Part shown: in pieces, positions 12,540 through 27,665 of the stretch
Numbering within the stretch: the first letter of the stretch is position 1
Layout of the letters: every line of letters starts with the position of its first letter
Source: Valencia hispanica
Taxonomy: Eukaryota > Chordata > Actinopteri > Cyprinodontiformes > Valenciidae
DNA length: 64,000 nt
Assembly (NCBI GenBank): GCA_963556495.2
Contig: OY747705.1
Span: 28,510,501 to 28,574,500 of the forward strand
Direction: 5' to 3'
The notes under the pieces: model-generated
What the model was told of the DNA's origin: nothing
Databases searched by the model: none
Seen by the model: the letters and a program-made list of their open reading frames with translations, nothing else
Program-made: the position numbers and the translations under genes

Positions 12540-12875
12540 ACATTGACATTGTTTTTTTTTTTTAAATTGGCCCCTGTCTTTACCTCAGTCAATCTTCCTA
12601 TTTCCCCATACTTGCTAAAGAGAAGCATACTTAGAAGCATAAGCATGATGCTTCCACCACCATGTGAATACTACTCCAGGCCACTTATTTTTTATTTGTA
12701 AAGCTTTTTGAAAACCATGAATTGTTTTTCTTAGATTTATAATTACATGCTACTTTGTACTGGTGTGTCAAAACAAATCCAAGTAGAATTTGGATAGTTT
12801 TCCAGCGGTAACACAAAAAAAATGTGGAAGGAATCAAAATGCATTATTCATTTTGAAAGGCACTGTACAACACAA
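12540..12875. mobile_element. Tc1-like deletion derivative
   Basis: Contains ATGATGCTTCCACCACCATGT (split at 12638-12664), a conserved stretch of fish Tc1 transposase genes, then a non-coding tail ending GAAAGGCACTGTAC, which resembles the outer end of the same family. Most of the transposase is missing. The left end is not defined. Confidence 0.5.
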
Positions 12876-13810
12876 ATAGGAACACTGACAGCTATATGCA
12901 TGTAACCTCGCAGCTATTAGGCTGCACAGCTGGTTGTTCTCTTCAACCAGACTGAATCTCTGCTAAGCTCTAAAGTCAACAATAGGCAGTTTTTTAAAAC
13001 TATAAACCATCTTCAAACCACAGACTTAGAGTGGATTGTGGGTCTGTAGCATTTTCTTAAACTCGTTTTTTTTTTTGTCTTTGGTGTTTGATTCTCTTTG
13101 TCTGCAGCCATCAAAATATAACACTAAACCTTGGTTTAACAGATGTTTGTGACAGCCGATGGCAGCAATAGCATGCCAAAAACAATGATTATTGTAGATC
13201 TTATTTATTATTTATCCTTATGAAATCAGTCTACTCTCCAGCATCTTTACAAACAGTTCCAATATGTATTAGTCTTATACCTGAATACTTCACTGTTTTT
13301 CTCTGTGACTTCTGGTACAAGTTTCAAACTACTGTATTTAGCCTGAAAGCATCTTTGCATGGAAGACCAAGAGTCCCATTCTGCTGAACGGTTAGGAAAT
13401 AAAACTATAAAAATAACAAAGAAATATACTTAATAGAAATGCAAGGTATCACTTTAAAAATTATTTTATTTCAAATGAAATGCAAAAAAAACAAAACAAT
13501 TTACTATTTAAGTGACAGTTGTCGTTAACCAAGTTATTTTTTATTCTGTCAGTAGATGGGTTTGATGGAGTCACAAATCTGCACCAGATCTTGTAGATCT
13601 CTTAAATAATTATTTTTTTAAATAATTTAGTGAACAGATTAAAAAAATATTTAAGCCTTTGCAGAGAAAACTGTAACAACTATTGTTTTTTGCTGCACGA
13701 ATAAAGATGAATGTTTTTTCCCAGTGCGAGTGACCCAGCATCAAGCTGATTCTGACTTGCTGTTTAGATTGACTAGCCTGATGTTTGGGTCTGTTGATGC
13801 CACATTAAGC
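12876..13810. other. AT-rich sequence, nothing recognised
   Basis: No coding signature and no paired inverted repeats were seen. Confidence 0.4.
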
Positions 13811-16260
<2,450 letters not shown>

Positions 16261-16400
16261 TTTCATCGTGACAGCCCCTCCCCTCCTGCCCTCCAGGCTC
16301 CGTCTGCTTATGTGCCTACAGAACCGTTTTCTCCATGTGGGGGGCCCTCAACACATCAAAGGAGTCAAGCGGTGGAGCGCCGGTGCGGTGACAAGCAGCT

Positions 16401-16439
16401 ATGGCGCAGCTGAGCAGGACTGCACTTGTCTACGCAGAG
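16401..16439 (+). other. Candidate short first coding exon (13 codons)
   Basis: A locally GC- and CpG-richer island (16260-16440) in AT-rich surroundings contains ATGGCGCAGC. This opens MAQLSRTALVYAE and runs into a donor-like CAGAG|GTAACA at 16439/16440. No gene was recognised and no partner exon was found. It could equally be a chance frame or an untranslated exon. Confidence 0.2.
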
Positions 16440-18682
16440 GTAACACATGTCAGAGACCGTCTGTGAGGAACTCCTGAGTCTGGGTAGTGTGCATTCACAC
16501 TCCTGGGGCTAAAAATGTCATAATCCTTTTAAGAATAAACTAAAAAATCTAAAAATTAATTCATGAATTATTCAAACACCGTGTCTGGGCATTTTGAAAA
16601 AAAAAGTTTCAAATCAAGTTTTAAAAAGTCAAGACATGCACTTTAACTTAATTTTAAAAACACTCATAATTAGCTTTTTAAGAGAGTAAAGAGTACGGAC
16701 TTAACAGCTCAAAAGCAACTCACCAGCAGCATAGAGAATACCGTCTTTAATAAAGTAGGTAGAGTTCCTTAATTTCAAATTTTCTATATCTTTTTATAAA
16801 TTCAAATTAAGTGATGTTATACAGCATCTTTTTTATTTACAAAAAAAAACCCATTAATTCCTGGGTTTGCAGATTAGTGGCCAGTGGGCACTAATGGGAA
16901 CATTCATAGGTGGAACATTTGAGACAATTGTAAATGTTCCCAGCAACTTCATCCAAGAGAATTTAAACTCGTTACTAAATATCTGCGCTACTGCTCCGAT
17001 TCTACAGGAATCATTTAGCTAAGTGAACTTTAAAATCCATTACCTCAAAAAAAGAGAAAGACTGGACTAGTACTGTGTTGAAGGGTGGTCTAAAAATATT
17101 TTTGTTCTTAAACAAATATCATCTTTGCATACCTTAATATGGTATGAAGCAGAAGCTTAGCAAAAATTAGGTCAGGCAACAAGACAATGATCCCAACCTT
17201 ACCAGCAAGTCTCAAACAGAAAATCAAAGAGAATACAGAGATTTATTGGAGCAGTAGGATCTGGAGAACTGTGAAATATTTGTTTTGAATATAAATGTAC
17301 ATAAATGACATTTGTTTTCTTTCACAAGTTTACACATGTCTTAATACAACAATTCAAACAGAAGTAGATTAGATTTTCTGGGAGGAAGAGAGTAGAAAGA
17401 CAGTTGGAAGAGGAAGTGGAACATTTTTGCGAGCAAGCAAAAATAGCAGAGCAGACATAGAGCAGTACAATATCTAGGAGTGAAAATAAGGAATTCTGCT
17501 CCAAAAAATACTAACATCCTTGTATTACAGAAATAAATGTCCATATTATAAAGTTTCAATAAATACAGTTTGTCTCTGCATATCCTCCAGTCTTTCTCAA
17601 GAGCTTAGCTAGATAGTTCCAAAACATCTTAATTACAATCATCACACGTGACACATTTTTAATATTTGAATAGTTCAAAGAAGGAAAAAAAAGGGAAAAA
17701 AATAAAAAGTGCATACTGGGGAAAACAAGAAGTGACAAGCTTTGGCTTGATATCGGGACAGGATCCATGGAAACAGGGGGCTATGGTGGGACAGACCAAG
17801 GAAGCAGAGAACACAGCTGGTCACTTGATAGTTTCAAGCTAAGCTGACTTTAAAAAGAAAGATGTCTGTAGCCTCAGCCTTGCAATGAGTTTGTGTATGT
17901 AGAAGCAAACATGTGTGATGGGACCAGGTTGTGTATGTAAGCAGAACAGAGTGTGAAAATTGACTCGTCGACTCTTTAGATCTTCCTCTTGTTGCTACAT
18001 ATGTTCAACTCTGTGTTTCTGCTCCAAACCCTTGTCTTATATTGGTTTGTGTAAAACTCCTGGGTGGTCTGTTGATATGCGACTTTAAGAGGGCTCAGAG
18101 CGTACACGCAAGTCTTATTGAGGGAAGTTTGACTCTAAACAAATTTAACATAGACAGGCATAGCTTCAGTTTCTTATAATTTGGGCCTTTGACGAATTTT
18201 TTTGTCACCTTGAACTGGTACGGTTTTTAGGTCTTTATATTTATAGAAGCATACATTGTCAACTTATGAAAAAAAATGTAATGACTCAAAATAAAACATT
18301 TTATGAGCACTTCCTCTTGTTCTTACAGGTTTAAGTGTATGTGAACACAGACAAACTAGATGTGTCACATGTTTTTGCACAGCAGTGGAGAAGGGCAGTC
18401 AGTAGTTAGGTTGCTAGTTGGACATCCTGTTCTTTCATTTGTCAAGTACAACTGAGATCATGGTTCACACAACCTCAAGGAAGTGCACTATGTTCTGTGA
18501 TTTGGCTTTCATAAAATAGGTTTGATGCAGTCATCATTGTATGTTCTGCCGACAGTGATCGAACATTAAAACCGAAACAGAGAATCCGTCTGCAGCACTC
18601 AAGCACATTAATTTGTTTGAACTCTTCACTGCTTAGATTTAAGTAAAAACTAAATTAAGTACAGGTTATTAATATTAAGTAG
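16440..18682. other. AT-rich sequence, nothing recognised
   Basis: No protein-like ORF. Short minus-strand frames at 17322-17768 are Phe/Leu/Ser-rich and match nothing recognised. Confidence 0.4.
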
Positions 18683-20346
18683 TAGGGTGTCATAGTTCTT
18701 AGGTTTTGTGTTTAAACTTCTTTATTCGGTTTTATTATCACTTTCATGTGCTCTTTGGAATTTATTTCGTGCACTTCCTTGTTTTCTTATTTCCTCCTTG
18801 CTCAGATGTTTTCATCTTTTTGTCTATGTCCACCTTCTCATTTGTGTTTCCTTAATTAATCTCCTTATTTATTTATTCCTTCTGTTCTCCAGTATTTCCT
18901 TAAGTTTCCCTTTAGAGTCCTCCTTAGTCATATGTTTCTAGTTTCTTTCTGTTTCCCTTGCCTTTCTTGTTGTCTCCCTGCCACTCTGCTCCTCACCCAG
19001 TTCAACTAATTGTCCTCACCTGCATCTGCCTTCACTAATTAGTTTTTGGTCTCTTCTGTCACTTCCTCATTTCCCTCCTCAGTATATATTCTGCTCTCAT
19101 CCTATCACTATCCACTGGTTCGTTGTCTATCATACCTCTTCCATGTCTTTATCTATGTTTCCTGGTCTCCTGGTTCCCCTGAGGTTTTGTAAGTGTTTTT
19201 GTTTCCTTGTTAATTAAATGTTAGTTTTTTGAATTCTTCTGCATTTGGGTCCTCTTACTCACAACAACATGACATAGGGGTGTTCCATCTTGGGTGCCTC
19301 ATGATTTCGATTCAATTACGATTCGATTGTAAAATTATTTTTATTGCATATTTTTTCCCCATTTATGGTTTTTTCTTCATTCCTTCAATGGCTACTTTAT
19401 GCTCTTAAATCCGTTTCCATTAATTGAAGTATCCAAATCAATTGATGTCCTGTCTTTTGCTTATGTCAAACCACAAATAAACCAACACATGTCCAAAGTA
19501 TGTTTTATAATTGCGTCAAGGTCATATTTTCAATGAAAGTTAATTCTGTTTTTATACTTTTTCTACCATTCTCGAGTGATCACGAATGCTTCTATTATCT
19601 GTCAATTTGCTCCTGTTACACCCCTTGTAGGACAATAAAGAATTATTCTAAATAAAATATAGTATGACCATATTTTGATTTTTATAAAACAGGAAACTTG
19701 GTACAATCTTTAAACACATCTATCAAACTTTACTTAAAGAAGACTTTTGATTTTAACATATTTAAAGTATTCCTAGTATGTGGTTAAAAAGAAAAATTAA
19801 ATGAACATCAGATAAGCTTTTACAAGATGTGACTTTACCATAACAGATGTGACTTTAAAATCTAAATAGAAATAATGAATCTTCTATATTAAAAAATAAA
19901 CCTATAACAATAATAGCTCCCTTTTGAAGTCATACAGGACAAATTACACAAGAATCTGAAATTACATTCTGAGAAAATAAGTAATTTCTATTCAAAGTAA
20001 TAGAAAATAAAAGCAGAATTCTCCCAAAGACACTTCAAATATATATTCCAGTATTTGTTTCTTTTTTTTGCTGTCAATTTAATACAGAACTCTAACAGCA
20101 CAGCATTTTCATAGTTTTTGTCAGTTTGACCAAAAGGTGCACGATTGCATGGCTCAAACGCTAGCTGCAGCCATGATGTTTCCGCCGGTCTGTCCCTTAA
20201 AAATGTCAGTGTCGCACGCCAGACTTTTGTTTTTCTCATTTAATTCTTATGAAAAATAATATATTTTTAAATGCTTTTGAATCGCTATTGATTTTGTACG
20301 TTTCAAATCGCAATTAATCTATTTAAAATGAATCGGCACACCCCTG
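18683..20346. mobile_element. hAT-like MITE split by a nested LTR
   Basis: The left terminus is TAGGG at 18683, continued after the inserted LTR as GTGTTCCATC at 19280. The right terminus, read on the minus strand, is CAGGGGTGTGCCGATTCATT. Both subterminal regions are rich in CGATTCGAT/ATTGCGAT words. Flanks TTAAGTAG (18675-18682) and TTAAAGAG (20347-20354) match at 6 of 8 bases, a plausible aged hAT target duplication. No transposase was recognised. Confidence 0.65.
18688..19274. mobile_element. Putative solo LTR, 587 bp, TAGGG target duplication
   Basis: The segment begins TGTCATAG and ends ACATGACA, so it has TG...CA ends with a 6-bp perfect inverted repeat (TGTCAT/ATGACA). It is flanked on both sides by TAGGG (18683-18687 and 19275-19279), a 5-bp duplication as made by retroviral-type integrases. 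It is pyrimidine-rich. No internal gag/pol is present, consistent with LTR-LTR recombination. The LTR family is unknown. Confidence 0.65.
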
Positions 20347-20444
20347 TTAAAGAGCATATTGCAGGTTAAACCCCCCTTAAACCACTGTCTAGATAAATAT
20401 ATTAGGAACTGGTTCTACATTAAAACAAATGCTCGTAATTAAAT

Positions 20445-21507
20445 TATTTAGACTTCTGAAGTTTTTTCCGTGAGAAAATGTAACCTCCGCCAGACCAGAA
20501 GTGACGTGGGCCAAGGGAGACCCGTCAGAAAACAATGGATTTTAATGCTGGATCGGACACTGAAGAAACCTCAAATGTTTACAATTACACATATGATGGA
20601 GCACAACCATAAAGCTATGAGCCTGATGTGCGCCCCAGAGAGCAGAGAGAGACCAGGGGAAGGATTAATGTACAAAGAAGAGAGAAAGAGCTGTGGTGTC
20701 AGGACAATCAGTGGAGAGTTGGGCAGGTGTTGTGGTGAGACCGATGTTAGCATAAACTCGTGGGCTAACGTCATAATTTTGCACAGATTACTATCATGTA
20801 CCAGAAAATAAAAAGACACTAGTGTTTATCAGCTAATATAGTATTGATCCTTGCCAATAAGAAACAATAATGAGCTTTTCTAAGTTGTCTCAAACTCATT
20901 AATATCCGTTCACGTAACGTGATATAGCACTTTAGAGAGAGAGGCGACGTAGACATTTTCCTGATACACCTTTTGTACTGCTTTTTTGACAACCCACATA
21001 TCACGTCTGCATCTAATTTTGGATTTTGTTCTTTCAACAAAGTTGGTAATTAGCAGCGTAGACAACAAGACTTATAATGCCAAGATCCTGTCTGCGTAGA
21101 GCTGAGCCTCTGATGGATTGCCACTGACTGGATAGGCCCGTGACTGCGCCTGCTGCAGCCCCAGAAACAGACGCTGACAGCAGTGCAAATAAAGTTGTGT
21201 GCACTGAAGGAACTGCGCCTTGTGTCAGTCGCACCCGATCTTTGCTTCTGCATCCCATGTTGAACTCCATCACATCGCTGGGATGGTAATCCTTCGGTCT
21301 GAAGTGAGCGTTTTTCGTAGCCGAAGCAGAAGTGAAATCTCATCTTTTCAGCTGAACAAAACGCACCCAGGAACGGAAGATGGCTCCGTTTGTTTTTATT
21401 TTGAACTCAATGTCCTGACAGCCTACTGTTTGTACAGCCTCCACAAACACAATGATTTAACATTTTTAAGACAAATGCACCCAATACAAAACTAGTGAAC
21501 GTGAAAA
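20445..21507. repeat. Unassigned, possibly repeat-derived coding remnant
   Basis: One plus-strand frame near 20528-20660 gives DFNAGSDTEETSNVYNY and then SYEPDVRPRE after a stop. This resembles repeat-borne exons seen in fish genomes, but I cannot name it with confidence. The word TTGCCACTGACTGGATAGGC at about 21118 recurs at about 24089, which supports repeat origin. Confidence 0.3.
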
Positions 21508-21515
21508 CACTGACT

Positions 21516-22229
21516 ACGTTTACATGCAGCCAATATTCGGGTTATGGTTGGGTTAAGGTCACTGTTCGGGTTTGTGAAACATTTGGAATAACTCCTTTAG
21601 ATGCATGAGCAGAGAGAGTTACTCCTGTAAACATAGAATTTGTAATCAATTGGAGCATCCCGATGTAAACGGCGACGCACGGTTAGCGTCAGGACGAAGG
21701 GACAACCTCAAAAGGCAATATGCGTAATTTCCGATTCTTCTTCCTGTATACATAGACAACAACAACAACAGCACGGGGATAATGAATAGTTCGGGGCAGA
21801 TAGCAATCGCCTTTGTTTGCGCTTTGGTGCTGGTACTGACCCACGAGCAACACTTGACACTACTGTGCCCCAAAAGTGTGGTGCTGTGCTGTGTCTCGCC
21901 ATGTTTACCTCCCCTTCTTGTTTACTTCCATATACTGCACATGGGTTTTTCTATGCGCATACAAGAAGTTCCTCTACTCAAAAGATCGAGATTCCTTGCA
22001 AAAAGAACATGCGCAGAACACAAATTAATGTTCCTTTTGATGCGGATATTCCGATATGCGTTTACATTACAAAATATTTGGGTTAGAAAAGAGGTACCCC
22101 AGGGGTAATATTCGGGTTTTTAAAAACCTGAAAATGAGCATATTCAGTTTTTTGTCTGTGTTTAAATGGCCGTGCGTTATTGCTAATATTCCGATTTTGA
22201 ACGGGTTATTGGCTGCATTTAAACGCAGC
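21516..22229. mobile_element. Non-autonomous inverted-repeat element, 714 bp
   Basis: Left end ACGTTTACATGCAGCCAATA. The right end read on the minus strand contains CTGCGTTTAAATGCAGCCAA. The word CACTGACT stands on both sides (21508-21515 and 22230-22237), as an 8-bp hAT-type duplication would, although the TIR and duplication overlap slightly so the exact edge is uncertain. No transposase is present. Confidence 0.6.
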
Positions 22230-22237
22230 CACTGACT

Positions 22238-23544
22238 CTCGATAATACCACCGCTCTACTCGATAACTACCTACTCGCTACACTAAGCTGAGGCAGCACA
22301 TAGCATATGACTTCCTTCGCTTACGTCACACGTCCAGATTATGAAACTTTTTTATTAAAATTTGTGGCGTTGTGTACTGTCAAGTTTTTTTAAAAGTCTC
22401 TTTAGCTCCTGCCTCAACTTGAAAAGGCCTGACTTCAGAAAAAAGGACGCTGGGACAACTCAACACCATTTGCAATATTTGTCTTTAATGTTCTTCTTCT
22501 TCTCATTTTGAACAGTTCAATGGTTGCAGAGCAGGTTAATAACCTACACCAGACAAATAACACATGCATGAGATTAAAGATGACAGTTCCCTTTTAAGCC
22601 TGTTATTTTTAAATAGTTGTTTTTAAATCACACTGACCATACCATTTCACCATGTATTTTAAACATATACTGAAGTTATGTAATGAATTAAATCAATATT
22701 ATTTATACATATTTTAACATATTTAAACAATGTTGAAACATGTTTTAAATCAAGTTTTAACTTAGTTTACCTACATAATTATTTTAATCAACAAAAAATT
22801 TAATGAATCGTTAATCTATAATAAATCAAATACTTTTAACCAACTCTTTTAACTTATATTCAGTGAAACTAAGAGACTAAACAAACCATGCAAATAAAGC
22901 ATAATTATACCCCTAACCAAATAGCTGAATCATCAAACAAACATTCAATCTAGTAATAATGATGCAGATGAATCCTCTGTGCATGAGTTAATATTGTCCA
23001 CAACTGTCTATAGTTTGGTTTACCTTTCTTTGGAATGAACCCTGGGAGTGCACAGGTGAGGGAGATAAGAGGAGTGAGCTGGTGAAGGGGCAGGAGCGCT
23101 TGTTTTGGTGCCAGCTGCATCCTAGTCGGGTGGGCAGTGCACCTTCAGTTATATTGGTAAATATTTCACTTTCCACTTTCCTGAATTTCTGGTTGAACTT
23201 ACTGTAAAAACAAAAAAAATTCCTTAAACTCTTCAAATAGTAATTCTGGACAACATTTTATATTCATTTTAGAAAATATTTAACCTGAAATATTTTCTTT
23301 AAGTAGAGATTGTTCATTTTAATTCAGTACATATGTACAGCAGATATAGATTATGTTAGCTATTCTGCAAAATGACAAAATTAGTCATAGTTTGGCATGT
23401 CTCAAACATGAATATAGTGGCAAAGCGCCTCCAATATTATCCTCCATTTGTGTTGAACGTACATCAAAAGTATTAGTGCTACCTTTGCATGTGGTGTGGT
23501 TCAAGGCAAATTCACAACAATAATTAATGATTATAATTAATCAT
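22238..23544. other. AT-rich sequence, nothing recognised
   Basis: No coding signature or paired repeats were seen. Confidence 0.4.
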
Positions 23545-23775
23545 TAATTAAAGGGGAATAAAATACAAAAGTATTCACAACCCTTGAACTTTTTTACAAT
23601 TTATGGTAGTGGTGGGAGCATCATGCTGTGTGGCTGCTTTTCTTCGGTGCGGAGGAGTGTGTTACACTTCATGTCACTATTGTGCACTATTTTATGTTGG
23701 ACTACTTGTAAGATGACAAAATACAGAAAAGTGCAAGGGATATGAATACTTGTGCACGGAACTGTGGGAGTAAAA
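23545..23775. mobile_element. Tc1-like internally deleted derivative
   Basis: Has AGTATTCACAACCCTTGAAC on the left and AGGGATATGAATACTTGTGC on the right, in inverted relation, around a stub of transposase sequence (GGTGGGAGCATCATGCTGTG). Confidence 0.5.
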
Positions 23776-24530
23776 AGTATTACTTGTAATTATCATGATG
23801 GTAAGATAAAAAAAAAAGATTTCTTAAGGCCACTTCAAAAATACATTATAAAGTCTTATTGTTGAATAGTAAAATACAGTGAAATCAAGCTTGAACTTTT
23901 ACAAAGTACCATACATCAGTTCAGTTTACCAGAACCTCTCCTGGCAACTTCAAATAACACTCTCCAGTGCAATATTGCCACATGACAAGAATCATTTTGA
24001 CAGCAAGTCCATGACTCACTTTTTCTCGAATAAAAACCCCTTTCTTGCTAATGTTATCCCCACTCTAGGCCGTTACACAGAGCAAATATTGCCACTGACT
24101 GGATAGGCTCAAACTGTGTTCTGTCATCAGCTGTTTCAGGAACATGTTGAAAAGCATAATTAAAGAAGTAAAGAAGGCAAACATTTGAAGGTGTATGGTT
24201 CAAATAAGGCAAATTAAGAATAGCTTTGTTCTCCAACTCAAAACAGAGTCTTTGGCTAGTCTTGTAATGCAGAATCTTCTTTGAAAACATCTTTCTTTTG
24301 CATATTTAAAGTATTTTGCAGCCGATTTCATTGTAAAGTTTCATCTGTTTGCAGCTCAGCAAGGGTGTAATTGCAACTCTGCTTAAGAAGCCCTGACAAA
24401 TTTATAATAACAGTCTTGCTATTTATGTAAATACAACCTCAAAGTTTTAAAAACACTATAAGAAGCAAGATTCTAATTAAGATGTTTGTTAAGCCAACTT
24501 TAGCTAAACATGTTTTAACTAATCATCTTA

Positions 24531-26023
24531 GGTTTTATTCACTCCAGGAGGGTCCGTTAGTTAACTTGATTTGGTCTGGACCAAATGTTTTTTTGCTGCG
24601 TTTCCTATTCACACTGTGAGTAAATGCAGCAGGACCAGAGTTTCTCACAAAAAGACACGTGTACTAAGGTCTTTCAGCCATTGGACAGTTAAACATGTAA
24701 GCAGGGTAAAACCAGGAAGCCATGTGAAAATAGGTCAACATAAACAGTGGAGAGTGTTGTTCCTATCATCTTTATGGTTTCATGGTTAATACACAGGGGT
24801 CGTTAACCGAATATTTTCTGTATTTGACCAATTTTTTAAAAGGTGACGGAAAAATCTGAAGGTTGTCGGTCATTTTGACAGATGAGTATTCACACCCCAT
24901 TTTCAACTTTAAACACCGAGTACTGGTAACTATATCAATCAAAAAAAGATTCCCATGAGACCATCTGAGCATCATTTCAGACCTAGATACCGTACTCATT
25001 GTATCTCTCTATCCACAAGCTGACGGTAGGTTGAAGAGTTACTGAGGAGTTGGAGTGCATCTGTGGCTACGTCAGACACACACTGGCAGTGACAGATCAC
25101 TGCAGTTTACCTACTTGTGCAAAAAGAGGGCATCCAGGGGGATTTCCTCCCATTGAAGCAAACAGAAAAGCCCTTTGTTCAGAGAGTTTTTTGCCGTATT
25201 CTGATCACTTCAATTGGAGAAATGTTCCCTTATTTCAAAACTATGGCATAAGCGGCGCTTCAGCTTCCATTACACACAGGCAGAGCGCAGTTCAGCTCCA
25301 TGCGGAGCGTTCAGGCCACAACAGGTGAAATGTTCATAATACATCTTAATAATCTGCTAGATGTGTGATGGCACGATGTGGATTCTCTGATCAGTTTGTT
25401 CGGGATTGAACGAAAATTAACTACTGAATGTTATCATTTAAAACAAAACTGACTGGTAAAAGTGATACATTTTAGTCACCCTGTCAGTCAAAATGACCAA
25501 CAACAAAATATTGTAGTGCAACCACTGATACAGCTGCAGATCCTAACAGAAATGTTTGAGCATCAAGACCGTTTGATGCAACATGAGGTGTACAATAGGA
25601 TATAGATAGATGGATTATGTAGAATTAAAATAACAAAATAAATATGAACAGAATATCAATAGACTGTATTGATGTCAGTGGGCACATTCAAGTTAACGCA
25701 GCAAGCTCATACAAAATATAAAAATTAATTAAAAAAACAATTACTACCACAAAGACGGGTGCCCGTCGAGAATAAAAAGGTAGATGTTTTTGTTTACTGG
25801 GTGGGATAAAGTTTGGTCGATTTCACACCTGATTTGGTCCGCATCAGGGTTCGTTTGGAACTGCTCCGAGAACACCTCTTCAGCTGTGTCTCGGTTCGCT
25901 TATTTGTTGTGCACCAGAGTTCACTGGGTTGTATTCACACCGGCCCAAAAGGTCAGGTCCAAGTGAGGAAACAAATTTGAGTTTGTTTTAAGCAAACTAA
26001 ACGAGGCTGGTGTGAATACACCC
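24531..26023. mobile_element. PIF/Harbinger-like MITE with TTA duplication, containing another MITE
   Basis: Left end GGTTTTATTCACTCCAG and right end (minus strand) GGGTGTATTCACACCAG match at 14 of 17 bases. The element is flanked by TTA at 24528-24530 and 26024-26026. The GGTCTGGACCAAA/GGTCCG words inside both arms fit the family. The middle is occupied by the hAT-like MITE at 24794-25527. Confidence 0.55.
24794..25527. mobile_element. hAT-like MITE, sister of the copy at 47081-47927
   Basis: Starts CAGGGGTCGTTAACCGAA and ends, on the minus strand, CAGTGGTTGCACTACAATA; both ends are followed by ATATTTT. The body aligns in order with 47081-47927 through shared words such as GTATTCACAC, GATTCCCATGA/CATATGAGA, TTCAGAGAGT and TTGGAGAAATGTTCCCT. 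No clear 8-bp duplication was found at this copy. Confidence 0.6.
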
Positions 26024-26389
26024 TTAGATTATATGAGCAGGAAGATTTTGAGGTTTTTGCACTCAATACATCTTGGGTAGAGAAACGAGAGCTTGTAGAG
26101 CTGTTTGATATGGACTTAAAAACTGAGAGAGAAATCAAACTACAACTCCAAGGTTGGTAGGAGAGGGGATTAATGACCAGAGAATAAGGTAAGTAAGGTA
26201 AAGTATCAAGACTGGGTTCCTATCTCAGTCTTAAAGTTGCTCAACTGTAGAAATACATGCTTCATCCATACCTTTCTCTTAACCAGTCTGATGGAGTGCT
26301 GATGAAAAAGATGAAGGGATAATGATGGTTGAAATAATAATAAAACTAAGGCTTTAAATGTAACTTCTCACATACAGTATACCTGGGAA

Positions 26390-26505
26390 CCACCAGTGTA
26401 GTGTCAAAACTTTTTACCTGACCAAAGGGAATTACATATAAAGGGAAAAGAATGGGACCAAGAACTAACTCCTGGGGAAAATCACTTGCGTGTTGCATGA
26501 CAGTG
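26390..26505 (-). pseudogene. L2/CR1-type RT scrap
   Basis: The minus-strand frame has LVLGPILFPLYVIPFG, the conserved stretch after the RT GVPQG motif in the L2 group; compare LGPVLFNLYMLPLG at about 9000. Only about 35 residues survive. Confidence 0.5.
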
Positions 26506-27203
26506 CGGATCTTTGCTATTAAAAGCAAAAACATACAAAGACCACTTCTGTGTGGAGCACATTTGACACACTATCTTGCTATTAACACACACTTGACAAG
26601 TGCGCCACGACAGAACATATAAATGAACTTTAGCCAAAATACTATATGGTTTGTTTAGCAGTTACATTTGAAAATATAATCAAACAAAAAACTTGTTTGG
26701 GTTTAATATGTAAGGAGCTTTCTAACATTTATTTTACTCGCAACTGTCCATATCACAATTACTGAGTACCACTACACACATTTCACTTGATTTTTGAAAG
26801 TTCTCATGTGTACGGCACATTTACTTGATGTTTTATTCCTACACAGAGGCAGCTCTTAGAGGAGCTTGTCTTTATGGGTTTATGACGGAATTGTTTCTTA
26901 AAAGAGCCTAGTGAGTCCAACGTTGTGGTTTAGGCAATTTAGGAGAATATCATGGGTAGTATTTTTATTTATTTATTTTTGCACCACAACGACTGGTGGT
27001 TTTTGAAATACTTTTAATTGTCACATTTATTGTAATTGCATTAAATACCACAAAATATCAAGACAGCATTTTTTTCCTTATTGCCAATCCTTAGGTCAAG
27101 ATCGGGTTTTTCGACAAATTGGTCTAATTCTTAACTTTAGGACTGTTGGAAAGAAACAAGTTTTTAGAAAGTGATTTATTGCAGGCGTGATGGGAGAGTA
27201 GAT

Positions 27204-27259
27204 GGTTGGTTGGTTGGTTGGTTGGTTGGTTGGATGAATGAATGAATGAATGAATGAAT
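27204..27259. repeat. (GGTT)n followed by (GAAT)n
   Basis: Seven to eight GGTT units pass directly into about six GAAT units, a compound tetranucleotide microsatellite. Confidence 0.9.
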
Positions 27260-27665
27260 AAATGGACTTCATGTCTATGTAAAATCTGTAGGTTATTTCA
27301 TATACCTTATCTCTGAGTAAGACATTTCTCCTTTAGACCTAGTATCGCTTTCTGAACAACGCTTGACTTTCTTGTTTTCATTTTTGGGTTCTCAAACAAT
27401 AAGATACACAACCCATACAAACAGAGACATTGCTTTCACATCTGACTACTGTGATAGAATTTTATTGGATTAAATTTCATGATAATTGAATTCATATACT
27501 TATATCTTACTTATAGCAAGAGGAATCTCATCTTGAAAATCAAACAAACATGAGAATTTTAAACTAATCAGTAGATCATTTCATATATTTTAAGAAATAT
27601 CATCTTTATGCTATATACTGTAAATTCTTCAATGATGGACCCCTGTTCAAACACAGAGCAGCCAT

